Shown here: piece after piece, positions 25,946-35,803 of the stretch | How positions within the stretch are numbered: position 1 is the first letter of the stretch | Layout: every line of letters begins with the position of its first letter | DNA from: Sphingobacterium sp. R2 | Lineage (GTDB): Bacteria > Bacteroidota > Bacteroidia > Sphingobacteriales > Sphingobacteriaceae | Assembly: GCF_040760075.1 (NCBI RefSeq) | Contig: NZ_CP142884.1 | Location: forward strand, 4,278,001-4,342,000 | Direction: 5' to 3' | DNA length: 64,000 nt | Position numbers and translations under genes: made by a program | Notes under the pieces: generated by a model | What the model was told of the DNA's origin: nothing | Seen by the model: the letters and a program-made list of their open reading frames with translations, nothing else | The model's database searches: none

Positions 25946-28294
25946 ATGCAGTATAACTTCTCCTTTGATTCCAGTCCGTTCAAAACCCTGATCGCTTTTC
26001 ACAAAATTATACCCGCCTTTGAAAGGGCTGCCTTATCGCCCGTCGAGTTTCAGTCCGTTTACGCTCGTGCGTTACTGGAAGAAATCAAGAAGTACCCCCA
26101 ACTTATCGAAGGTGTGGAGAAAACTGACGAGCTGTTGGGTTACGAGCCTATCATCAGGGTACTGCTGGCCGACCTGTTCCCAAGTTCACTAACACACAAT
26201 GAGATCAAGGCCGTTACTATCCCTTTTCATCTCTACACGTTCAATCACACCGCAAGGCTCGAAAAAATCTTAAGCGATGCTGGCGATCACTTTGAATTCA
26301 CCCTTCGTGACATCTCTGCCGACACCTACTATATTCTCAATTGCTGCGTCATTATCAGCCAGTATTATGGCTTTAAGGTAGATGCCATGGATGCACCCCA
26401 ATTTTTGGATATTCCAGATAAAAATAATATCATCCATCATTACCGCGTATTATTCAATGCCGATTTTATGGATATCATCCCCACCGAACGCGCTGTCCAT
26501 CTTTCAGAAGAAGATATTGTTGAACTGATCGACAATTTTTCGGATATTGACTTATGGAAATCCAAATTCCCAGAACGGAGCTGGATCTTAAAGGGCTTTG
26601 CCATAATGACCCTTTTTGATGCCACCATTGAAAATGCGGTATCGAGCTTTAAAAGTAATTTACTCCGCGAGAAGAGTGCAATCCAGCTGGCAGAAATTGA
26701 AAGCATATTTAGGTCTATCTACAAAATTAGCGACCTGCGTATTGGGCTTACCTCATTCGAAAAGGTCAGAAACGAATACAACTTACGGATTGTCGAAAAG
26801 CAGCTTTACAGCCATCTGCTCTATGATTCCACCATCACCGAGTGTGAAGAGATGCTCTGCAGCGATACCCTCGAGAGTCTGCTTACAAAAGATGAATATC
26901 TTGTCGTACCCGATATTGATAAGATGCCCATCACCGATCCGAAACAGGCTTATTTTATCAATAAGCTGAAGCAACAGCAGGTCAAGAGCTTTATTTTTGT
27001 GCCCCTTATTGAGGGCGGAAAAGTTTTGGGACTGCTGGAGCTGTCATCGTCGCGGGTACGCGCGCTCAATTCGGTCAATGCCAACAAGCTCAACTTTATT
27101 TTGCCTTTTATTAAAGATAAAGTGTCGAAAGCATTTTCCGAAACGGAAAATCAGATCGAGGCTGTGATCCAAAAGGAATATACCTCCATCCACCCAAGTG
27201 TCAAATGGCGGTTTCAGGAAGAAGCTGTCCGTTTTATTAACGACCACGCTTTCGGGAAAGACTATGCCCTGCAGGAGATTGTCTTCGATCATGTCTATCC
27301 ACTTTACGGACAGATCGACGTGCAGGGGTCATCCGAATCGCGCAACCAAGCGATACGGCAAGATCTGTACAACCAAAACAGCGATCTGATCACGCTATTC
27401 AGGGCCATCAATCAAACACAAAAATTACCCCTGTTTGAGCAGAAGATTTTCGACCTGGAAAGAAACCTGGCGGCACTGCAGCATGCGCTGCTGACCGATA
27501 CCGAACAGCAGATGCTCGATTACTTTAACGCTGACATCCATCCTATCCTGGAGAATTTCCGAAAAAGCAACCGAGATGCCAACATTGTCGATGCAATTGA
27601 CCGTTATTTCAACCGTATCAACCCAGCAATCGGCGGCTTTTATGAGGCACGTCGCGATTACGACAGTTCCATCACGCTGATCAACAAAAAGCTCGTGGCC
27701 GTGTTGGACGAGAAACAGGTCGAAGCCCAGGAATATTTCCCTCACTATTACGAACGCTATAAAACGGATGGTATCGAGCACAATATGTATATCGGTGCAT
27801 CCATTGCACCCGACCGCAACTTTGAGCTGTATTACCTGCGCAACTTACGCTTATGGCAACTGCAGGTCATGTGTGCAATGGAACACGAATTTAAGGTGCT
27901 GCAGCCCTCACTTCCACATCAGCTGGAGGTGACCTCGCTTGTACTTGTCTTTGCAACACCTATTTCCATCCGTTTCCGGATGGACGAAAAACAGTTTGAT
28001 ATCGACGGTTCCTATAATGTACGGTATGAAATTGCCAAGAAACGCATCGACAAAGCAAAGATTAAAGGAAAATCGGAACGCATTACCCAAAAAGGAAAAC
28101 TGGTCATAGTCTATTCCACCATTCACGAAGAAACCGAATATCTGGGCTATATAAACCTGCTTCAGCACAAAGGCCTGCTTGAAACTGATATCGAACAGTT
28201 TGAGGTGGAAGACCTACAAGGTCTGATAGGTTTGAAGGCGATACGCGTGGGTTTTACATTTCAGGAGGTGGAGGTATTAAACACTGTTCGTTAA
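25946..28294 (+). CDS. Large GAF-domain protein of unknown function
   Basis: 782 aa, soluble. Residues about 255-400 look like a GAF sensor domain (LVVPDIDKMPIT, SFIFVPLIEGGKVLGLLELSS). The flanking 250 and 380 residues are mainly helical and not assigned; the last 150 include basic KKRIDKAKIKGKSERITQKGK. No kinase, cyclase or DNA-binding motif is visible. The gene is followed after 73 bases by a GAF-PAS histidine kinase on the same strand, so the pair may be one signalling unit in which this protein senses or scaffolds. The role is inferred only from the domain and neighbour. Confidence 0.75.
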   Translation: MQYNFSFDSSPFKTLIAFHKIIPAFERAALSPVEFQSVYARALLEEIKKYPQLIEGVEKTDELLGYEPIIRVLLADLFPSSLTHNEIKAVTIPFHLYTFNHTARLEKILSDAGDHFEFTLRDISADTYYILNCCVIISQYYGFKVDAMDAPQFLDIPDKNNIIHHYRVLFNADFMDIIPTERAVHLSEEDIVELIDNFSDIDLWKSKFPERSWILKGFAIMTLFDATIENAVSSFKSNLLREKSAIQLAEIESIFRSIYKISDLRIGLTSFEKVRNEYNLRIVEKQLYSHLLYDSTITECEEMLCSDTLESLLTKDEYLVVPDIDKMPITDPKQAYFINKLKQQQVKSFIFVPLIEGGKVLGLLELSSSRVRALNSVNANKLNFILPFIKDKVSKAFSETENQIEAVIQKEYTSIHPSVKWRFQEEAVRFINDHAFGKDYALQEIVFDHVYPLYGQIDVQGSSESRNQAIRQDLYNQNSDLITLFRAINQTQKLPLFEQKIFDLERNLAALQHALLTDTEQQMLDYFNADIHPILENFRKSNRDANIVDAIDRYFNRINPAIGGFYEARRDYDSSITLINKKLVAVLDEKQVEAQEYFPHYYERYKTDGIEHNMYIGASIAPDRNFELYYLRNLRLWQLQVMCAMEHEFKVLQPSLPHQLEVTSLVLVFATPISIRFRMDEKQFDIDGSYNVRYEIAKKRIDKAKIKGKSERITQKGKLVIVYSTIHEETEYLGYINLLQHKGLLETDIEQFEVEDLQGLIGLKAIRVGFTFQEVEVLNTVR

Positions 28295-28338
28295 TATTAA
28301 TTTTATTGCATCGGCATAGCATATCTGCCAAGATTGGG

Positions 28339-28358
28339 TTATCTTTACACAAAGATAA
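28339..28358. promoter_or_regulatory. Inverted repeat just upstream of the histidine kinase gene
   Basis: TTATCTTT (28339-28346) and AAAGATAA (28351-28358) are perfect 8-base arms around ACAC, ending 9 bases before the ATG. It could be an operator or a leader hairpin affecting translation. TATCTTTA inside it is one base off a -7 element. Confidence 0.5.
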
Positions 28359-28367
28359 TCCGGTCAT

Positions 28368-30446
28368 ATGACAGAAGATGTATTCAGCGAAGCGGCTACA
28401 CCACGTAGGGAGATGCAAAGGATTGCCGCACTGCAGCGTTACGAAATTATGGATAGCCCTTGCGAAAATATTTTTGATGGGCTGTTGGAAATAGCGGCCC
28501 AGGTGTTCCAGACGCCGGTACTGCTGCTATCCTTTATTGACGCAGAACGTATCTTTGTTAAGTCAGCCATCGGCATTGATCCGATACAGATTAGCCATAC
28601 CGATAGCCTGCTATCGCAGATCATCCCGCAAGGCGAAGTGCTGGTCAGACCGGAGGCTAATTTTAGCGAGGTATATGGATTGTGCTTCTATGCTGCTGCC
28701 CCATTGATCACTCCCGACGGATTTCATATCGGTACTTTCAGTATTGCTGATGATCAACATCGCGAATTTGGTGCCGCCGAAGAGCGTATGCTGGCGTCCT
28801 TTGCCCGTACTGCAATGGATCAGGTCGCTTTACGTTATGCAGCCATTGAAAACGAACAAGAAATGGCTTCCACCAACACCAACCTGGCCAATATGCAGCA
28901 GCGGCTACTCGACCTCAACAGTGAACTGGAAGCTGCCAACGAACAGCTCACGCTTTCGAACAGCAAACTGTATAAATCCTACGATATCAGCCTATTACTC
29001 AATAAGAATCTAAAAAGGAGCGAGCAGCGTTTAAAATCATTTATTACCAAAGCACCGATTGCTTTCGCCATTTTAACAGGGCGGGAAATGAACATTGAAG
29101 TGGCCAACGATATGGTGCTCAAAATCTGGGGCAAAACGACTGCTGTAATCGGGAAGCCGCTGGCGGTTGCATTGCCAGAATTGCACGATCAGCCCTACCT
29201 TGAAATTCTCGACAACGTATTTATGCATGGCGAAACCTACATTGGTGATACAGCGCCAGTGCTGTTTGATTATGAAGGTGTAGTGAGTCAACATTATTTT
29301 GATTTTATATATGAACCCGTTAAGGGCGAAGATGGAAATACAGAATCAATCATCGTTATCGCCAATGACGTAACCGAGCGTATATTACAGAAAGAACATC
29401 TTGAGGGGCTCAACCAGCAATTGGAAATCGCATTGAAAGCAGGAGAATTGGGTACCTATCACCTGGATATTCAAACCTGGAAAAACCAGGCATCCGCCAC
29501 CTGCAAAGCTCATTTCGGTCTTCCAACAACAGAAGATTTGCAATTTAAGGACCTTATGCAGGCCATCGTCCCAGAGCATCGTGAGGCGGTAGAACAAAAA
29601 GTTAAGGAAGCCATTGCTAAAAATATCACCTATCAGGCTGAATATCTTACCCGATGGCCCGATGGGTCGCTACATTGGATCAATTCCTCGGGGCTACCCC
29701 GCTATGACGCCGAAGGAAAACCATTAGACCTGATCGGCGTAACCGTAGATGTGACCAAACGCAAAAATTACGAAGCTCAAAAAGAAGATTTTCTCAGTAT
29801 CGCCAGCCACGAGCTCAAAACTCCTATTACCAGTCTACGTGGTACGATACAAATGCTGGAGATGCTCAAAGATAAATCAGCAGATGTTAACATAAGAAAA
29901 TTGATTGAAATGTCGAGCGTCAGTATCAAAAGAATAACAGCGCTCGTCGATGATCTGCTCAACATGCACCGCATCAGCTTAGGTGAATTAAAACTTGATA
30001 GAAAACCCATGGTAGCGGCGGATGTAATTCGGTCGTGTTTTCAAGAAATCAATATAATTGGAAAGCATCAGCTCAACTTGATCGGGGATCTCGACACATT
30101 GATCAATGCCGATGAGCAGCGTATCGAACAAGTCCTTTCCAATTTGATCAATAATGCGATCAAATATGCGCCCGAATCCTATAAAATTGATGTGCGGATC
30201 GAAAATAAGGCAGATTATGTCAAGATTCATGTTCGCGATTATGGCGAAGGCATTGCCCGAGAACTACAGCATCAAATTTTCGAACGCTATTACCGCGTCT
30301 ATCCGGATGGAAAGAAATACTCTGGGCTCGGGCTAGGGCTGTATATTTCTGCTGAAATCGTGCGTCGGCATGGCGGTGATATCGGCGTGGACAGCACACC
30401 GGGCGAAGGCAGTAACTTTTGGTTTACCATACCCCATGCATGCTGA
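28368..30446 (+). CDS. GAF-PAS-PAS sensor histidine kinase
   Basis: 692 aa, no membrane segments, so a cytoplasmic sensor. The order is a GAF-like domain (about 10-165), a coiled coil (165-225), a PAS domain (225-340), a second PAS with PAC (350-465), HisKA with the phospho-acceptor His481 in IASHELKTPITSLRG, and HATPase_c with the N box LINNAIKYAPE, G1 DYGEGIA and G2 GLGLGLYIS. No receiver domain is attached. The nearest response regulator (minus strand, 30514) lacks its phosphoacceptor Asp, so the true partner may lie elsewhere. Confidence 0.92.
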   Translation: MTEDVFSEAATPRREMQRIAALQRYEIMDSPCENIFDGLLEIAAQVFQTPVLLLSFIDAERIFVKSAIGIDPIQISHTDSLLSQIIPQGEVLVRPEANFSEVYGLCFYAAAPLITPDGFHIGTFSIADDQHREFGAAEERMLASFARTAMDQVALRYAAIENEQEMASTNTNLANMQQRLLDLNSELEAANEQLTLSNSKLYKSYDISLLLNKNLKRSEQRLKSFITKAPIAFAILTGREMNIEVANDMVLKIWGKTTAVIGKPLAVALPELHDQPYLEILDNVFMHGETYIGDTAPVLFDYEGVVSQHYFDFIYEPVKGEDGNTESIIVIANDVTERILQKEHLEGLNQQLEIALKAGELGTYHLDIQTWKNQASATCKAHFGLPTTEDLQFKDLMQAIVPEHREAVEQKVKEAIAKNITYQAEYLTRWPDGSLHWINSSGLPRYDAEGKPLDLIGVTVDVTKRKNYEAQKEDFLSIASHELKTPITSLRGTIQMLEMLKDKSADVNIRKLIEMSSVSIKRITALVDDLLNMHRISLGELKLDRKPMVAADVIRSCFQEINIIGKHQLNLIGDLDTLINADEQRIEQVLSNLINNAIKYAPESYKIDVRIENKADYVKIHVRDYGEGIARELQHQIFERYYRVYPDGKKYSGLGLGLYISAEIVRRHGGDIGVDSTPGEGSNFWFTIPHAC

Positions 30447-30513
30447 TTCGTCAACTATGCTGCATCGCTATTCAAACGAAAAATTTGAAAGCTACACCTG
30501 CCTCTGATGCCCA

Positions 30514-30891
30514 TCAAGCAGTCGATCGGCATGTCATTTTTGTACATTTGTTGAGCTGATAGTATAGCTCATTTAAGTCCAAAGGTTTTGGTAAAAAGCT
30601 GTCAGCACCCCATGCCTTTGCAGATTCACTGTCCGTCGGATTGGCAGACATCATGATCACTGGAATAGTTTTAAAGGTTTTAGTAAAAAGACTTTTTACG
30701 ATTTGGTTGCCATCAAACTGCCAATGCATTTCTGCACTCATGAGCACGATATCGGGATGAATGCTTTCAACTGCACCTATCAGCTTTTTTGACTGGGAAA
30801 TGGTATACACCTCATACTTATCCGTTAAAACCAACGAAAGGGCTTCCAATACCATTGAGCTCTCATCGCAAACTATTATTTTTCTTTTCAT
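30514..30891 (-). CDS. Atypical response-regulator receiver domain (phosphoacceptor Asp replaced by Ser)
   Basis: 125 aa from ATG 30891 (MKRKIIVCDESSMVLEAL), a stand-alone CheY-like domain. The acidic pair Asp9-Glu10, Ser82 in MMSANP and Lys102 in LPKPL are kept. At the end of strand 3, where PDxxLxD carries the phosphoacceptor, the sequence reads PDIVLMSAEM with Ser52. It should not be phosphorylated in the standard way. It lies 205 bases downstream of, and on the same strand as, a histidine kinase gene broken by an amber codon. In-frame ATGs further upstream lack domain homology. Confidence 0.85.
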   Translation of the reverse strand: MKRKIIVCDESSMVLEALSLVLTDKYEVYTISQSKKLIGAVESIHPDIVLMSAEMHWQFDGNQIVKSLFTKTFKTIPVIMMSANPTDSESAKAWGADSFLPKPLDLNELYYQLNKCTKMTCRSTA

Positions 30892-31096
30892 CTTTTTCCA
30901 TCTTTTAATGAACAGAAAAAAGGAAGTCATTCTTCCGTTCATTTAATTCAGAACTTGCATTCAATAACAATAGTTTTAAATAAATGAAAATAGATATTTC
31001 GACTTGACATGTTACGTTAAAGTGGTTTGTAAAACTCCAATACCTATCCAAGTCAGGTGTCTACATAGCGGGTGTATTTATCGAAGAGTTACGGCC

Positions 31097-32179
31097 TTAC
31101 CCGTTATAAGGAAGTGTAAACGAGATATCCGTACCTGGACCTTCCTTTTCAAGGATTTTGATCTGACCACCGTGCCGCAATATGATGTCGGCGCATAGAA
31201 AAAGTCCGATACCAAGTCCTTCAATATGCCCCTCACGATTGGCCCTATAAAATTTCTCAAATACTTTTTTCCGATCTTCAGGTTTTATGCCAATCCCCTG
31301 ATCACTCACCAGCACCGATACTCCGTCCTGATTGGCTGCCATCTTGACGTGCACGGGCTATTTTCCATCGCTGTACTTAATCGCATTATTGATCAGGTTT
31401 GTGATGACCTGTCCGATACGATATCCGTCAGCATGCAGAAAGACATCCTGTTCAGGTATATGCAGTTGTATATCACTTTCAGGAAACACCAGTCCAGCGT
31501 TTTCACTTATTTCAAGTACGAGCTGTGATAGATTTATTTGGGTCTTATCCAATGCAATTCCCCTGGCCATCACCATTACAGGCGCAACCATTTCATTTAG
31601 CAATCGGTTGATACGCTCGGTGGCTTTAAGTGCATTCTGAACCAGCTTGTTCGATAGCGTATCTTCTTGCACTTCCAATTTCCTTTCCAGCATCTGCAGC
31701 GTTCCTTTCACAGATGACAGCGGAGTCTTGATTTCATGCATGGCAATGCTTAACATTTCATCGCGCAAAATTTCCAGTTCTTTCTTTTCAGTAATATCAA
31801 GCGTTGTACCCGATATGACCTGCGGATAACCTGTCTCGTCATAAGTGACCCATCCACGCGCCTCAATCCAATGTATGCTATTATCGGTATGACGTACACG
31901 ATACTGCGCGCTATAGGGAATGTGGAGTTCAATAGATCGAGCCACGCAATCTTGCATCGCCTCTAAGTCTTCTTCTACGATACAGCCCAGCATATCACTG
32001 TAACTAAATTCCTTAGTCGTGTCCCACCCAAAATTTCTTTTGCACTGATCCGTGCAAGACATATAATTATGTTCTACCAAGCCTACTTCCCAAAAGCCCA
32101 TACGGGCTTGTTCAAGCGCCTGATCGAGATGTTTTTGGGATACCGTAAAGGTAGAATCCGCACCATATAAGTTAATCAT
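31097..32179 (-). pseudogene. PAS histidine kinase interrupted by one in-frame amber codon
   Basis: The reading frame from 32179 gives a PAS domain (about 15-135), HisKA with His148 in LSIAMHEIKTPLSSVKG and the HATPase N box LITNLINNAIKYSDGK-like segment ending at residue 273. A TAG then follows (31358-31360). The same frame continues with PVHVKMAANQ, G1 VSDQGIGIK, F box FEKFYRA and G2 GLGIGLFL to a normal stop at 31097. Without the TAG it would be a complete kinase of about 360 aa. CAG to TAG is the simplest origin. It could also be a sequencing error. It resembles the kinase at 28368. Confidence 0.88.
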
Positions 32180-32597
32180 ACAGTTGATTAAAGTTAGCGG
32201 CTCTTATGAACCTTGGTAAAGGTACACATTTATAATATTATTAGTATTACAATTATTGGAACAGATTAAATCCTACAAAAGCTGGCACCTTTATCGGACT
32301 TGGACGACCATCCTAATAAGCCACTGCCAGAATCGAAGTATTACATGTTCCAATGTCAAATAGCCTATATTAAAAAGGTCGAACGCGGGGTTCGGCCACT
32401 ACCTTATGCAGCAAATTGCTGCGCAAATACTTTTAGTTAGACGCAGGGTACCTTGCTCTTATCATTAGAGCACGTATGGAAAGTCATTCGGGGAAGTATA
32501 CGTTACGATCCGTAATTCGGTTACATTATTCTGTAATTGGGGTAAGTACCCAACAGATCTTTCACTGTAATTTTGAGTAACAAAAAAATAGCAGCAA
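32180..32597. other. Intergenic stretch between divergent genes
   Basis: 418 bases. TAATTTTG at 32568-32575 on plus is a likely -7 element for the aldo/keto reductase, 22 bases before its ATG; the -33 element is not clear. A short palindrome GCAGCAAATTGCTGC lies at about 32408-32422. No gene or RNA was recognised. Confidence 0.45.
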
Positions 32598-33593
32598 ATG
32601 AAAACAAGAAAACTAGGCAGCCAAGGGCTAGAAATTCCAATGATAGGTCTCGGCTGTATGGGCATGAGCAGTTTTGCATCCACAGGCGATATTTACGGTA
32701 AGGCCGACGAAAAAGAATCCATTGCGACCATCCATCGATCCTTAGCACTCGGTGGAAACTTTTTGGATACTGCCGATCTTTACGGTCCTTTTGAAAACGA
32801 AAAGCTTATCGCCAAGGCCATCAGGGGGAAACGGAATGAGTTTATCATCGCCAGCAAATTCGGCTTTGAGATTGATGCCAGTGGTCAAGTGACCTGGCGT
32901 ATAAATGGCCGGCCAGATTATATCCAGAAGTCAATCGAACGATCCCTAAAAAATATCGATACCGACGTCATTGATCTATACTATATGCACCGACCCGACC
33001 CCAATGTGCCTATTGAAGAAACTGTCGGTGCCATGGCCGAACTGGTCAAAGCGGGTAAGGTGCGGTATATAGGCATATCAGAAGTCAGTGCCGAGCAAAT
33101 AAAAAAAGCACATGCGACCTATCCGATTACGGCTGTGCAAAATGAAATTTCCCTCTTCGGACGTGAGGTGGAAACCAACGGTGTATACGAACTCACACAA
33201 ACGGAGGGCATCGGACTGGTGGCCTACTCCCCTTTGGGCCGCGGCTTTCTTACAGGAGAAATCAAGTCGCCGGACGATATTCCAGCAGATGATTTTCGCA
33301 GACTTATTCCACGCTTTCAGGGCGAGCAGTTTTACAAAAATCTGGAACTCGTACGCGAGCTTGAACAAATCGGCAAAGAAAAACAAGTTACTCCCTCACA
33401 GCTGGCCCTTGCCTGGCTCATCCAAAAAGACATTGTGCCTATCCCTGGAACTAAAAAGGTGCGCTATCTAGAACAGAATATCGCAGCGACCGAAATCCTG
33501 TTGACTCCCGAAGAGCTACAGCGCATTGAAGCTATTCTACCTGTAGGATTAGATACCGGATCGCGCGATGTCAGTATACCGCTGCAATCGTAA
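32598..33593 (+). CDS. Aldo/keto reductase
   Basis: 331 aa TIM-barrel oxidoreductase of the AKR superfamily. The catalytic tetrad is visible as Asp57 (FLDTADLYG), Tyr62, Lys87 (ASKFG) and His131 (YYMHRPD). The C-terminal NADPH segment PIPGTKKVRYLEQN is present. Relatives reduce aldehydes or ketones with NADPH; the natural substrate is unknown. An AraC regulator gene follows on the same strand after a hairpin terminator, an arrangement repeated with other oxidoreductases in this region. Confidence 0.93.
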   Translation: MKTRKLGSQGLEIPMIGLGCMGMSSFASTGDIYGKADEKESIATIHRSLALGGNFLDTADLYGPFENEKLIAKAIRGKRNEFIIASKFGFEIDASGQVTWRINGRPDYIQKSIERSLKNIDTDVIDLYYMHRPDPNVPIEETVGAMAELVKAGKVRYIGISEVSAEQIKKAHATYPITAVQNEISLFGREVETNGVYELTQTEGIGLVAYSPLGRGFLTGEIKSPDDIPADDFRRLIPRFQGEQFYKNLELVRELEQIGKEKQVTPSQLALAWLIQKDIVPIPGTKKVRYLEQNIAATEILLTPEELQRIEAILPVGLDTGSRDVSIPLQS

Positions 33594-33600
33594 AAAATAT

Positions 33601-33633
33601 AAATGTCATGTTTGCCCAAAGCGCATGACATTT
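33601..33633 (+). terminator. Terminator after the aldo/keto reductase
   Basis: 10-bp perfect arms (33601-33610 and 33624-33633) around a 13-base loop, with TTTT at the end. They start 7 bases after the stop codon. Confidence 0.65.
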
Positions 33634-33702
33634 TACTTAAATTAGCCTATCATACGCTAGGCAATACAAAAACGTTAAAGATATTTGATAGCTACTACGA
33701 AC

Positions 33703-34632
33703 ATGTCAAAGAAAGAACCAACATTTGTTAAGGTAAATTCCATCGCGGAGTATCATGAAGCATTGCAGTTGCCCAAACCGCAGCATCCGCTTTTCAGTAT
33801 CATCGATTTCTCGAAGAACAAGCATACACATCCATCGGTAGAAACCACCTTTCTGCTCAATCTGTATTGCATTTCCGTCAAAGAAGATGCACAGTGCGTA
33901 TTGCGCTATGGCCCCCATCACTACGACTTTCGCGAAGGGCTAATGACCTTCTTCAAGCCCGGGCAGACCATTACTGTAGATCCGACGAGCTCTGATGTCA
34001 AAGTTGGCTATTCGGTTGTTTTCCATCCAGATTTTATCCGCACCTATGACCTGGCAAACAACATCGGTAGCTATAGCTTTTTCGACTATGAAGTCAATGA
34101 AGCACTTTTCCTATCCGAAAAGGAAAAGCAGCAGATCAGAACGATCGGAAAGGGAATTTTGAGCGAATATGAAAGCACGATTGACAGCTACAGCCAAGAT
34201 GCCATTGTCAGTTTTATAGCGTTGTTACTGGTGTATGCACAGCGCTTTTATGACCGTCAGTTTACTACCCGTAAGGTACACAATATACCATTGGTTAGCC
34301 GGTTTGAGCAACTGCTCGATGAATACTTTGACTCCGACACAGCACGTACCAGCCTTCCGCAGGTAGGGTATTTTGCGGAACGGCTGCATATGTCAAAAAA
34401 CTATTTAAGCGATCTACTGCGAGCGCAAACTGGTGACAGCGCACAGAACCACATCCAGCATAAGGTCATCGAAAAAGCAAAAGATCTGCTTTCACGTTCT
34501 CAACTTTCTGTCGCCGAAATCGCCTATCAGCTTGGATTTGAACAGCCACAGTCCCTCAATCGGTTATTTAAAAAGAAGACATCGGTTTCACCCCTTGAAT
34601 TTAGGAGAACGATAGGCTTTAACAATCTTTAA
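33703..34632 (+). CDS. AraC-family transcriptional regulator
   Basis: 309 aa from ATG 33703 (MSKKEPTFVKV); an in-frame TTG at 33685 would add six residues. Residues 1-190 are a cupin-like sensor part. The C-terminal 100 residues form the AraC double helix-turn-helix, with MSKNYLSDLLRAQTG and VAEIAYQLGFEQPQSLNRLFKKK. It lies between an aldo/keto reductase and a fatty acid desaturase on the same strand and may regulate either. The ligand is unknown. Confidence 0.9.
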   Translation: MSKKEPTFVKVNSIAEYHEALQLPKPQHPLFSIIDFSKNKHTHPSVETTFLLNLYCISVKEDAQCVLRYGPHHYDFREGLMTFFKPGQTITVDPTSSDVKVGYSVVFHPDFIRTYDLANNIGSYSFFDYEVNEALFLSEKEKQQIRTIGKGILSEYESTIDSYSQDAIVSFIALLLVYAQRFYDRQFTTRKVHNIPLVSRFEQLLDEYFDSDTARTSLPQVGYFAERLHMSKNYLSDLLRAQTGDSAQNHIQHKVIEKAKDLLSRSQLSVAEIAYQLGFEQPQSLNRLFKKKTSVSPLEFRRTIGFNNL

Positions 34633-34739
34633 CTTTATTATGATCGTCGTTCGAATAAATTAGCGTACCTTTAGACCAATTCAATCACTCAAGATCGAAT
34701 CGTAAAAAAAGAAAGCATATCTCTCCCGTAAAAAGTCAA

Positions 34740-35801
34740 ATGTCCCAGTCTGTAAAATTCAGCAATGTAAATACATTGTTCTCTAAAACGCTAAAACAAA
34801 AAATCAATACGTATTTTCAAAGTTCACTACAACCCAAAACAGGGAATCGTAAAATTTATCTGAAAGCGGCTATCCTGCTCATCAGCTTCATTGTGTTATA
34901 TAGCCTGCTCGTATTCGCCCCCCTGCACTGGAGCGTTGCCATCGTATTATGCCTGATTTTTGGCATCAACCTGGCTGCCATTGGTTTTAATATCATGCAC
35001 GATGCGGGGCACAATTCTTTTTCAGACAACAAACGCCTCAATACTTTACTTTCCTACTCGCTCAATCTATTGGGCGGTAATATCTACTTTTGGAAACTCA
35101 AACATAATATCGCCCACCATACCTACACCAACATCGATGGCGAAGACCACGATATCGAGGTCAAGTTTATGCGTATACATCACGACCAGAAACTGCGTAA
35201 GCACCACCGCTATCAACGGTTTTACTTTCCGTTGCTTTATGGGATTTCCTATTTAGCATGGATCTTTTACCAGGATTATGAGAAGTATTTTCGTGGCCGT
35301 ATGGGTGATAAAATTGAGCGATTTCATTTTCCGCTCAGCGAGCGTATTATTTTCTGGGTCAGTAAGCTTGTTCACATCAGCTTATTTGTCATTATTCCGG
35401 TCATCTTCGTGGGGTGGCTGCCCACTCTTATCGGATTGCTGATTTCAGGTGCGGTATGTGGGATGAGTCTGGCCACTGTATTTCAACTGGCCCATGTGGT
35501 TGAGGAGACCGAATTTAAAACCATTGACCAGTCTAAGGTCGAAGAAGAATGGATGATCCACCAGATCCAGTCCACCGCAAATTTTGCTACCCGCAACAAG
35601 GTACTCACCTGGTTGCTTGGCGGACTCAATTTTCAGGTGGAGCATCATCTTTTTCCAAAGATTAGCCACGTCCATTATCCAGCACTCAACCGGATTGTCA
35701 AGCAGACGTGTAGCGAATATAAAATACAGTACAACGAATTCCGCAGCTTTGGGACTGCTTTTCGATCGCATTTAAAAGTGTTGGAAGCCATGTCAAAATA
35801 G
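34740..35801 (+). CDS. Membrane fatty acid desaturase (linoleoyl-CoA desaturase-like)
   Basis: 353 aa with four main hydrophobic segments. All three histidine boxes of the di-iron site are present: HDAGH (87-91), HNIAHH (122-127) and QVEHH (299-303). The Gln in the third box is typical of front-end (delta-5/delta-6) and some acyl-lipid desaturases. There is no fused cytochrome b5 domain, so electrons come from elsewhere. It likely adjusts membrane lipid unsaturation. Only two bases separate its stop from that of the convergent AraC gene. Confidence 0.92.
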   Translation: MSQSVKFSNVNTLFSKTLKQKINTYFQSSLQPKTGNRKIYLKAAILLISFIVLYSLLVFAPLHWSVAIVLCLIFGINLAAIGFNIMHDAGHNSFSDNKRLNTLLSYSLNLLGGNIYFWKLKHNIAHHTYTNIDGEDHDIEVKFMRIHHDQKLRKHHRYQRFYFPLLYGISYLAWIFYQDYEKYFRGRMGDKIERFHFPLSERIIFWVSKLVHISLFVIIPVIFVGWLPTLIGLLISGAVCGMSLATVFQLAHVVEETEFKTIDQSKVEEEWMIHQIQSTANFATRNKVLTWLLGGLNFQVEHHLFPKISHVHYPALNRIVKQTCSEYKIQYNEFRSFGTAFRSHLKVLEAMSK

Positions 35802-35803
35802 AC

